Source: Acidobacteriota bacterium
GTDB taxonomy: Bacteria > Acidobacteriota > Terriglobia > Terriglobales > Acidobacteriaceae
Length of the DNA stretch: 6,281 nt
Direction of reading: 5' to 3'
Assembly: GCA_021851625.1 (NCBI GenBank)
Contig: JAJZCX010000095.1
Span: forward strand, 1 to 6,281
The position numbers and the translations under genes are program-made. The notes under the pieces were generated by a model. The model worked only from the letters and a program-made list of their open reading frames with translations, was not told where the DNA came from and did no database searches. The number at the start of each line of letters is the position of its first letter. The stretch's first letter is position 1. Positions 1 to 5,706 of the stretch are shown here, piece after piece.

Positions 1-1
1 G

Positions 2-808
2 TGCATGGCCGCGCGCCTCAGCGCCAATCCAGCGAGCTGGTCGGTGCACATCGGCAGAGAGAAGCACGGCAAGAGCTTTCACTACACCGCCAACATGCCG
101 TTTCCACCCGCACAGCCCTTCGTGCCTGCGCAACCCGACGAACCCAATCCCTGGCTGGCCCTGACGTTAGGCTCGATTCCCGGCGTGGGTGCCATGTACA
201 ACGGGCAGTTCGCCAAGGGCCTGCTGCACGTGTTGATTTTTGTCCTGCTCATCGAGCTGACCCATTGGAATGGCCTGCTGGGAATTTGTGTGGCGGCGTG
301 GGTCTTCTATCAGATATTTGACGCCTATCAGACCGCACTGGCCCGCCGCGATGGTCTGCCGCTGCCCAATCCACTCGGCCTGAACGACATCGGTTCTTGG
401 ATCACCGGCCACCGCTCCAACCCAGGCCCGTCTGCGCAGCCGATCCAGCCCGGGGTCGTGCAGAACCCCGCGGCGCAGGCTTCTGCACCGCCACCCAACG
501 CCGCGCCGCCCTTTGCCACAGGCCCGCAGCCGCCCATCGCTGGCTTTGCTCCCTTTGCACAGGGCATGCCCGCCGTTCCGCCCGATCAATACGATCTGCC
601 CGATGTACACCGCGGCCTGCCCACGGGAGCCGTCATTCTGGTTGCACTCGGCGTGCTCTTCCTGCTGAATAACTTCGGCATTCTGCACGGCAAGTGGATG
701 GATCACTCGTGGCCGCTGTTGCTCATCGGCCTGGGCATTTGGATTTTGATCCGGCGCAACCAGGAACCGCCCGCGCCCGGCAATCCTCCCACGGGGTGCG
801 CATCATGA
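2..808 (+). CDS. Membrane protein with TM2-like region, Pro-rich linker and LiaF/DUF5668-type hairpin (5' partial; probable B-box zinc-finger protein)
   Basis: The frame is open at the left edge, so the true start probably lies outside. The first full codon (2-4) is Cys, followed by an ATG at 5-7 and the residues MAARLSA. In acidobacterial B-box zinc-finger proteins the last zinc-binding Cys is typically followed by a similar LAAR stretch, so I infer a zinc finger upstream. Counting from the Met at 5: residues 49-82 hold a TM2-like segment with the GSIPGVGAMYNGQFAKG motif; 88-106 are a second hydrophobic stretch leading to FDAYQTA; 139-195 form a Pro/Ala-rich, probably disordered linker; 207-224 and 235-250 form a two-helix hairpin with SWPLLLIGLG. 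The protein is probably in the inner membrane. An alternative start is the Met at 95, but no good ribosome site precedes it. The TGA overlaps the next ATG (ATGA, 805-808). Its biochemical role is not known. The frame is secure; the zinc-finger part is inference. Confidence 0.8.
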   Translation, partial: CMAARLSANPASWSVHIGREKHGKSFHYTANMPFPPAQPFVPAQPDEPNPWLALTLGSIPGVGAMYNGQFAKGLLHVLIFVLLIELTHWNGLLGICVAAWVFYQIFDAYQTALARRDGLPLPNPLGLNDIGSWITGHRSNPGPSAQPIQPGVVQNPAAQASAPPPNAAPPFATGPQPPIAGFAPFAQGMPAVPPDQYDLPDVHRGLPTGAVILVALGVLFLLNNFGILHGKWMDHSWPLLLIGLGIWILIRRNQEPPAPGNPPTGCAS

Positions 809-1095
809 ACAACTGGTACCAAATCCGTCGCCTGCGCGGCCCGGCCATTTTGATTTTGATTGGCGTGCTGGCTCTGCTCGATCAGTGGCACATTCTCAGC
901 TTTGGCAAAAGCTGGCCGCTCTGGCTCATCTTTGCCGGGTTAATGTCCTTTGCCGAACGTGCCGCGTGGGTCACCGACCGCGCCGCTCAGGTGCAACAGC
1001 CCTACGCGCAACCGCTCGACCCGCAATCGACCGCTTGGACGCAGGCACAGTCGCCGCAGCCTGGCAATCCCCTCGATCCAGAATCGCGGAGCTAG
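805..1095 (+). CDS. Small two-helix membrane protein, LiaF/DUF5668-like
   Basis: A 96-residue protein starting at the ATG that overlaps the previous stop (ATGA). The GGGG at 793-796 sits 8 nt upstream and can serve as ribosome site. The frame is open further upstream to 694, but that part lies inside the previous gene and looks like shadow sequence, so 805 is preferred. Residues 12-28 (GPAILILIGVLALL) and 36-50 (SWPLWLIFAGLMSF) form a helical hairpin of the kind at the N-terminus of LiaF-like proteins. Residues 52-96 are a polar Gln/Pro-rich tail, probably disordered. No catalytic motif is visible. Translational coupling to both neighbours and the shared hairpin suggest it works with them in the membrane, perhaps as a partner subunit; this is inference. 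LiaF relatives in Firmicutes modulate envelope-stress signalling, but nothing here shows that role. Confidence 0.85.
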   Translation: MNNWYQIRRLRGPAILILIGVLALLDQWHILSFGKSWPLWLIFAGLMSFAERAAWVTDRAAQVQQPYAQPLDPQSTAWTQAQSPQPGNPLDPESRS

Positions 1096-1096
1096 C

Positions 1097-2593
1097 ATGG
1101 CCGCGCCGCCGCCCATTCCGCCCCAGAATCCACCGCCGGGCCAGCCTCAACCGCCGTTTGCGGAGTACGCATCCTATGCCGATCCGCGCAGCTACGCGCG
1201 CTACTCCCGCAGCTACGCACGCTGGCTGCGCGCGCAGCAGCGTGCCCAACGCCGCTCGCACTGCCATCGCTCCTTGCTTGGCCCGCTGCTGCTGATTACC
1301 ATCGGCGTGGTCGCCTTGATGGCCAATCTGCATCTGCTGGATATGTCCAGCTTTTGGAGCTTCTACCACAGCTACTGGCCGCTGCTGCTGATCATTTTGG
1401 GTCTGCTGCTGGCCGTCGAGGCACTCGTCGTGCATGCACAGCACTCCGCCCTGCGCGTGGGCTGCGGCACGGTGCTGCTGATGATGGTGCTGGTGGCCCT
1501 CGGCGTGGCCACAGCGTTTTCGCACATGCAGAACTGGACGCTGCTGCGCTCGCAACTCCGTGCGCTCAATGACGCGCAGATGTGGCAGTTTTTTGGCCAA
1601 CGCCATGAGGCCCGACAAATACTGACGCTGCCCATCCCTGCGCACGGCACACTCATCGTGGACAACAAGGCGGGCAACATCACCATCCGCTCCAGCGCCG
1701 ACGCGCAGATGCACGTCACGCTCGATAAGAGCGTCTATGCTGGCTCCGATGCCGACGCGCAGCGCAAGCTCGACGCGCTCCAGCCGCTGACAGAGACCTC
1801 TGGCAACACGACCACTCTGCGCATTCCCTCCAACTTCAGCAGCAGTGTTGAACTCACGCTGAACCTGCCTGCCAGCGTCGCACTGCAAGCGCAGGTGCAG
1901 GAGGGCGGCATCGACATTGCAGGCCGCACGGCTGCCGTCACTGCGGAGACACATTTTGGCAACGTCACCGTGGAGGACGTCACCGGCCCGGTGCAAGTCA
2001 GCATTCAAGCCGGAAACGCCACCGTGCAAAACATTACCGGCCCCATTACGCTGCACGGTCAGGCTGGAGAGTTTACGCTCACCAACATTCACGGCGCGGC
2101 CACGCTCGACGGGGAATTCTTCGGCAATCTACATGTACAACAGGTTGCCGGCGCGCTGCGCTACCACTCCAGCCGCACCAGCATGGCACTGGCCAGTGTG
2201 CCGGGAACGCTCACGCTGGACCCCGCCGACCTGAAAGGCGACGGCATCACCGGCCCAGTGGAGATCACCACGCGCGCCAAAGACATCACGCTGAGTGCAC
2301 TGAACGGCCCGCTCAACCTGCACAACTCTGACGGCTCCGTCCAAGTGACCGCAGCGCACGCACCCGCAGCGATGGAGATCGACAACACCAACGGCAACAT
2401 CACGCTCTTGCTGCCCGCCGATGCGCGCTTCTCCGTGGAAGCAACCGCCAACGGCGGCAAGGTGCAGAGTGACTTTCCGCTCAACGTGCAGACCTCTGGC
2501 GCAGACGAAACCGCACACGGCACAGTCAACGGAGGCGGCCCCACGCTGCACCTGACCGCCTACAAAGACAATGTCACGCTAAAAAAAGAATAA
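1097..2593 (+). CDS. LiaF-type membrane protein with DUF4097-like beta-solenoid domain
   Basis: A 498-residue protein. I chose the ATG at 1097 because GGAG at 1088-1091 lies 5 nt upstream and the previous stop is only 1 nt away; the frame is open back to 950, but that part overlaps the previous gene. Residues 1-55 are Pro/Tyr/Arg-rich and polar. Membrane segments are seen at about 60-80, 93-112 and 121-141; the first two resemble the LiaF/DUF5668 hairpin of the two preceding genes, with YWPLLLIILG. From about 175 to 498 the sequence is rich in short beta-strand repeats with G-x-hydrophobic-x-hydrophobic-(D/N/Q)-(I/V)-x-G spacing, as in DUF4097 putative adhesin-like solenoids. The end (GGGPTLHLTAYKDNVTLKKE) fits the usual glycine-rich closing strands of that family. 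The solenoid presumably lies outside the cytoplasm. The ligand and exact function are unknown. Last gene of the row, facing cmk. Confidence 0.9.
   Translation: MAAPPPIPPQNPPPGQPQPPFAEYASYADPRSYARYSRSYARWLRAQQRAQRRSHCHRSLLGPLLLITIGVVALMANLHLLDMSSFWSFYHSYWPLLLIILGLLLAVEALVVHAQHSALRVGCGTVLLMMVLVALGVATAFSHMQNWTLLRSQLRALNDAQMWQFFGQRHEARQILTLPIPAHGTLIVDNKAGNITIRSSADAQMHVTLDKSVYAGSDADAQRKLDALQPLTETSGNTTTLRIPSNFSSSVELTLNLPASVALQAQVQEGGIDIAGRTAAVTAETHFGNVTVEDVTGPVQVSIQAGNATVQNITGPITLHGQAGEFTLTNIHGAATLDGEFFGNLHVQQVAGALRYHSSRTSMALASVPGTLTLDPADLKGDGITGPVEITTRAKDITLSALNGPLNLHNSDGSVQVTAAHAPAAMEIDNTNGNITLLLPADARFSVEATANGGKVQSDFPLNVQTSGADETAHGTVNGGGPTLHLTAYKDNVTLKKE
1958..2170 (+). repeat. Imperfect beta-solenoid protein repeats in the DUF4097-like domain
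   Basis: Residues 288-358 of the encoded protein hold four successive turns of about 18 residues: GNVTVEDVTGPVQV, GNATVQNITGPITL, GEFTLTNIHGAATL and GNLHVQQVAGALRY. The alternating hydrophobic pattern and the fixed glycines are typical of a right-handed beta-solenoid. The repeat is clear at protein level and much weaker at DNA level, so it is an old structural repeat and not a recent tandem duplication. Confidence 0.7.
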
Positions 2594-2610
2594 GAAATCT
2601 TCCACGAAGA
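2581..2610 (-). terminator. Possible intrinsic terminator for the cmk row
   Basis: Read on the minus strand, TCTTC-GTG-GAAGA (2610 to 2598) forms a 5 bp stem with a 3-base loop, followed at once by a T-rich run (2597-2581) that ends in seven T. It lies about 57 nt past the cmk stop and overlaps the last codons of the convergent DUF4097-like gene. The stem is short and has only two GC pairs, so termination would be weak. Confidence 0.3.
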
Positions 2611-2631
2611 ATAAAGCCAGAGAAGTCCCGC

Positions 2632-2651
2632 AAAAGCGATCCGCCCTGCGG
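2632..2651 (-). terminator. Weak alternative hairpin after cmk
   Basis: On the minus strand CCGC-AGG-GCGG (2651-2641) can fold into a 4 bp GC stem. After five further bases comes a run of only four T (2635-2632). It is 15 nt beyond the cmk stop. The short stem and short T run make this a marginal call; it may instead act together with the T-rich hairpin further on. Confidence 0.15.
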
Positions 2652-2666
2652 CACGATGCGCTGAAC

Positions 2667-3395
2667 TTACCGTTGTGCGTTGGACAGTTCCAGCCGCTGG
2701 CGCACGACCTCTTCACTGCGGGCCATCACTTCATCAAAGCTCATGTGCGTGGAGTCGATGAGAATCGCATCCGCAGCCGCCTCCAGCGGAGACGTGGCGC
2801 GCGTGCGGTCGCGGGCATCGCGTTCCCGCAAGGCTGCGATCACGCTCTCCTCGGTCACGGCGGCCTGCGCCGGGCCGGTCTGCAAAAATCTTCGCTGCCC
2901 GCGCACCTCTGGTGCAGCGTCTAAAAAAATCTTCACCTCGGCGTTGGGAAAAACCTTCGTGCCAATGTCGCGGCCCTCCATCACCACGCCGCCCTTGGCT
3001 CCCAGCGCGCGCTGCTGCGCCACCATCCACGCACGCACCTGCGGATGCACGCTAACCTGCGAAGCTGCCTCGGCCACATCGCGCTCACGCACACGCCGTG
3101 TTACATCGTGGCCGTCAAGCAGCACGCGGTTGCCCTCCGACTGCGGCTGCAACTCGATGCTTGTCGTCGCAAACAGCGCTGTCAGCGCGGCCTCATCGGA
3201 GAAACTTACGTCGCTCTCAATCGCCTTCAACGCCAGCGCGCGGTACATCGCGCCGCTTTCCAGATTCAGCAGTCCGAAGCGCCGCGCCAAGTGCGCAGCC
3301 AGCGTGCTTTTGCCCGCGCCCGCCGGGCCGTCAATGGCCACCACGGGCAGCCGCTGCGCGGGCTGAGTCGAGTTGACGTGCTCATTCTCCATCAT
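2667..3395 (-). CDS. cmk: Cytidylate kinase (CMP/dCMP kinase)
   Basis: Transfers the gamma-phosphate of ATP to CMP or dCMP to give CDP/dCDP in cytosolic pyrimidine nucleotide supply. The 242-residue length is slightly above the roughly 220-230 usual for bacterial Cmk, owing to a short N-terminal extension. Visible motifs: Walker A GPAGAGKST at 23-31, the SGAMYR substrate-loop motif at 47-52, DGHDVT at 94-99, EGRDIGT at 140-146, KIFLDA at 155-160, and the Arg/Asp-rich lid RERDARDRTRA at 190-200, then the conserved D-S-T at 214-216. The start is one of two adjacent ATG codons (3395 or 3392); the first is used here, with purine-rich GAGAAAGAAG upstream as a plausible ribosome site. The start overlaps the end of the preceding gene by 14 nt, so translation is probably coupled. 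In some bacteria cmk sits next to rpsA or aroA; here it follows mutL and a winged-helix protein gene. All key residues are present, so activity is expected. Confidence 0.97.
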   Translation of the reverse strand: MMENEHVNSTQPAQRLPVVAIDGPAGAGKSTLAAHLARRFGLLNLESGAMYRALALKAIESDVSFSDEAALTALFATTSIELQPQSEGNRVLLDGHDVTRRVRERDVAEAASQVSVHPQVRAWMVAQQRALGAKGGVVMEGRDIGTKVFPNAEVKIFLDAAPEVRGQRRFLQTGPAQAAVTEESVIAALRERDARDRTRATSPLEAAADAILIDSTHMSFDEVMARSEEVVRQRLELSNAQR

Positions 3396-5682
3396 CGCCT
3401 GGCTTCTTTCTCTTCACGGGCGCTGGCCGGGGCCGCTGCTGCCGAACGGGGCCATCCGTACGCCGCGGGCCTGCACTACGCCCGCCTGCGGCTGGCCTGC
3501 CTGCACCGGGTTTGCGAAAGCTGGGCTTGCCAAAGCCCGGCTTTCTGAATCCACCTTTGCCCCCGCCCGGCCTACCAAAGCTGGGTTTGCCATCGCGCGG
3601 CGCACCGGTTCTGGGCTTGCCCATGCCCGGCTTGCCGAAGCGTTTGGCTCCGCCTTCAGGCCTACCTTGAGGTCTTCCTTCGGGTCTACGCTCCGGCCTG
3701 CCTTCGGGCCTGCGTGTAGGTCTGCGCTCCCCACCCTGTTCGAAGCCGCCCTCCGGCCTCGGTCTGGGACTCCGCGCGGAATCGCGTGCAGGTCCCCGTG
3801 CATCGCTGCGTCGAGGGCCTCCACGCGCTGGTCCCCGTGCTCCCGCGTCGCGGCGTGGCCCGGACGGACGATCTCCATACGGACGCTTCTCGCGCCGCTC
3901 CGGTCGCTCTGGCGCTCCCGCTGCGCGCTTCCATGGCGGAGCCGCGCTCCGCTGCCGGAAGTCCCCGCTGCCCGTACCGCGCGATTCGCGCCGCACAAAA
4001 CCTTCACCTTCGGCACGACGCGGCGGACGCGCATCCTGCCGATCACGATCGGGTCGATCGCGTCGTTCGGGGCGATCACCGCCAAATTTCTTGTCTCCAA
4101 ATTTCTTGTCGCCAAAGGCTCCCGCTCTGCCGCCGCCAAACTTTTTATCCCCGAATTTCTTGTCTCCAAATTTCTTATCGCCGAACTTCTTATCCCCAAA
4201 CTTCTTCGGGCCAAAACCACCACTGGGGCGCGACGCGGCTCCATAGGCGGGCCGCTGCGGACGCGAACCAAACTCCTTGCGGGGCGGGCGCGCCGTGCGC
4301 TCGATACCTGCATCGCGTGGAGCATCCGATCCCGCATTCGGGCCTGCATTCGGCCTGGCGAAGGGGCGTGCATCCGCCGGGCGATTCTGCCGCCACTCCC
4401 CAGAGCCTCCTCCAGATTGCCCCTCGGACCTGCGCTCGGAGCCGGATCCCTCCCGACGTTCTGGACGCTTCCAACCGCCAAAGGTCTTGCCGCCGCGTCC
4501 CTTGTCTCCGCGATCCCAAGCTCCGCGCTCTGTGCCACCGCGTTGCGGTGCACCCTGTCGCGGCGCGAACTCTCTGCGCGGTGGACGCGCTGTGCTCTCG
4601 CGGCCCTCCTCGCGTCGCGGAGCAAAAGGTGGCTTCGGTCCGCGTCGCACGAATCCCTCTCCACGCGCTGCGGGCGCGTCGCCATCCTGCGCCTGCTTTG
4701 CCTGAATTTGCGGCACGGAACGCTCCCGCCACACACGCGGCGGAGCCTGCGCAAACTGCGGACGCGCGTCCGACATCGGCGCACTCACCGTCTGAACTGG
4801 CACGACTGGCTCCAGTTCCACCAACAACTCTTCCGACAGGCCATCCTTTAAGTGCAGCAGCAGAGCGCCTTCGCAGGGAGTGCGCGCCAACTGTCGCATC
4901 GCGATCAAGCCATGCACCATCTCGCGCACCTTCGCATGACTGGCCAACGGAGCCAAGTGCGCGACAATCTCCTCATCGGAAGCTGCAAAAACTGTGCTGA
5001 GATAAAACGCCAACAAGCCCGACAGCGCCTCTGGCTGGCCCATCGCGGCCCCCATGGAGACCTGCTTGGCATGTCTGCGCGAGAGCAACTCCCACGCAGC
5101 ATCGACCGGCACGCCCGCATCGTCCACCTGCAACAGCGGCATCACGCGCAACTGCCCCCACAACTCGCACAGCGCGCGCAGCAGCGCGGCAGCGGTCAAA
5201 TCCCCAGACATCGCCGATTGCAAGGCCGCCACCGTCTGCGGGCCATCTTTTTCAATCGCCTGCCAAACATGCAGCGCGAGATTGGAAACCTTCCTCTGCC
5301 CAGTCAACACAGGCGGCACGCGCCAATTGCGGTCGCCACGCAGGGTGTAGAGCATCGGCAGCGCGTCGAGCGTGGACACAAAATCCGGCTGCTCGCCCAC
5401 CGGGCCGCTCAGTAGCAGTGGCACTGCGGACTTGGACTGCACCATGCGTGCCAACAGCGTGTTCAGCGTGGCCCGCTCCTCCAGCGTTGTGGCCAGCATG
5501 GGCTTGCCATGCAGCGCCTCCAACAGCGTGGGTGCGGCGTGGCTGGCGGGCGTCGCCTGGGGCGCAAGCGCGCACAGCCCCGTCTCGCGCAGCCAGCCGA
5601 GCGCGTCCTCCAATGTGAGCCGTGCGTTGTTGTTCTGGCTCCAGCGCTGGAGCCTTGCGGATTGCAGTTGCTGCTTATTCAA
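3382..5682 (-). CDS. AlkZ/YcaQ-related winged-helix-like protein with very long RG/FG-rich disordered tail
   Basis: A 766-residue protein. The start is a TTG at 5682, with AAAAGG 7 nt upstream and an in-frame stop (that of mutL) 24 nt before; the next in-frame Met codons fall inside the conserved-looking region. Residues 20-300 are ordered and mostly helical. The run ALGWLRETGLCALAP (27-41), PTLLEALHGKP (51-61), the LPMLYTLRGDRNW segment (108-120), and the WQAIEKDGPQTVAAL (140-154) plus LLRALCELWGQLRVMPL helix-turn-helix-like part (167-183) resemble AlkZ/YcaQ-related proteins as I recall them. The QxD/QxQ catalytic motif of true AlkZ glycosylases is not evident, so enzyme activity is doubtful. 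Residues 301-766 have no Cys, very few aliphatics, and are dominated by Arg, Gly, Pro, Lys and about 14 FG pairs, which predicts a disordered, strongly basic, nucleic-acid-binding tail. It lies between mutL and cmk, suggesting but not proving a DNA or RNA maintenance role. The frame is secure; the family assignment is moderate (about 0.45). Confidence 0.88.
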   Translation of the reverse strand: MNKQQLQSARLQRWSQNNNARLTLEDALGWLRETGLCALAPQATPASHAAPTLLEALHGKPMLATTLEERATLNTLLARMVQSKSAVPLLLSGPVGEQPDFVSTLDALPMLYTLRGDRNWRVPPVLTGQRKVSNLALHVWQAIEKDGPQTVAALQSAMSGDLTAAALLRALCELWGQLRVMPLLQVDDAGVPVDAAWELLSRRHAKQVSMGAAMGQPEALSGLLAFYLSTVFAASDEEIVAHLAPLASHAKVREMVHGLIAMRQLARTPCEGALLLHLKDGLSEELLVELEPVVPVQTVSAPMSDARPQFAQAPPRVWRERSVPQIQAKQAQDGDAPAARGEGFVRRGPKPPFAPRREEGRESTARPPRREFAPRQGAPQRGGTERGAWDRGDKGRGGKTFGGWKRPERREGSGSERRSEGQSGGGSGEWRQNRPADARPFARPNAGPNAGSDAPRDAGIERTARPPRKEFGSRPQRPAYGAASRPSGGFGPKKFGDKKFGDKKFGDKKFGDKKFGGGRAGAFGDKKFGDKKFGGDRPERRDRPDRDRQDARPPRRAEGEGFVRRESRGTGSGDFRQRSAAPPWKRAAGAPERPERREKRPYGDRPSGPRRDAGARGPARGGPRRSDARGPARDSARSPRPRPEGGFEQGGERRPTRRPEGRPERRPEGRPQGRPEGGAKRFGKPGMGKPRTGAPRDGKPSFGRPGGGKGGFRKPGFGKPSFRKPGAGRPAAGGRSAGPRRTDGPVRQQRPRPAPVKRKKPGDDGE
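3481..3642 (-). repeat. F-x-KPG/GKPSF repeats near the C-terminus
   Basis: Residues 681-734 alternate RFGKPGMGKP, GKPSFGRPGGG, GFRKPGFGKP and SFRKPGAGRP. This is a third repeat family in the same tail, with regularly spaced aromatic residues between Lys/Arg-Pro-Gly turns. On the plus strand it appears as repeated ccaaagc(t/c)(g)gg and ccgggc strings. Confidence 0.75.
3649..3729 (-). repeat. RRPEGRP-type repeats in the disordered tail
   Basis: Residues 652-678 repeat a (R/Q)(R/G)(R)PEG unit: RRPTRRPEGRPERRPEGR followed by PQGRPEGG. The repeat is visible in the DNA as recurring ccttcgggcct/cctgc strings on the plus strand. It adds a dense stretch of positive charge. Confidence 0.75.
4078..4206 (-). 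repeat. 15-bp tandem repeats encoding KKFGD units
   Basis: Seven KKFG(D/G) pentapeptides lie in two blocks: five in a row at residues 493-517 and two at 526-535 of the 766-residue protein, separated by GGRAGAFGD. At DNA level the 15-bp units are close but not identical (the plus strand shows aaatttcttgtctcc with variants such as aacttcttatcccc). This points to tandem slippage or unequal exchange followed by drift. The array is in frame, so copy-number change would keep the protein readable. Confidence 0.9.
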
Positions 5683-5696
5683 ACGGAAACCTTTTC
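5683..5696 (-). promoter_or_regulatory. Ribosome binding site that supports the TTG start of the 766-residue gene
   Basis: On the minus strand AAAAGG lies 7 nt before TTG at 5682, inside the 24 nt between the mutL stop and this start. No ATG is available at a suitable distance, so this purine run decides the start. Reinitiation by ribosomes leaving mutL is likely. Confidence 0.55.
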
Positions 5697-5706
5697 TATC
5701 CTGCCG

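Noticed and set aside
694..804. Upstream extension of the 96-residue protein to 694
   Set aside because: The extra residues lie inside the hairpin-coding part of the preceding gene and read as noise; the ATGA overlap at 805 is the natural start.
950..1096. Upstream extension of the 498-residue protein to an ATG at 950
   Set aside because: It would overlap the 96-residue gene over almost its whole second half, and the added residues look like shadow sequence. The ATG at 1097 has GGAG at proper distance.
971..2092. 373-codon open frame on the minus strand
   Set aside because: Antisense to the DUF4097-like gene, whose membrane segments, ribosome site and solenoid repeats are convincing; the antisense product is featureless.
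4078..4206. CRISPR-like array
   Set aside because: The units are 15 bp, directly adjacent, without spacers, and encode a regular pentapeptide in frame.
3414..4784. 456-codon open frame on the minus strand, out of phase with the 766-residue gene
   Set aside because: Arg-rich noise from composition. I considered whether the tail might be frameshifted, but the KKFGD, PEGRP and KPG repeats appear clearly only in the frame that continues from the ordered N-terminal part.
3373..4851. 492-codon open frame on the plus strand, opposite the 766-residue gene
   Set aside because: It lies antisense to the repeat-rich tail; the lack of stops follows from the GC-rich Arg/Gly/Pro codons. The product has no recognisable domain, and its apparent repeats (for example the KFLVSKFLVAK string) are simply the reverse reading of the KKFGD array.
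3786..5000. 404-codon open frame on the plus strand
   Set aside because: Same antisense shadow in another frame; no ribosome site or domain, and it spans both the tail and ordered part of the real gene.
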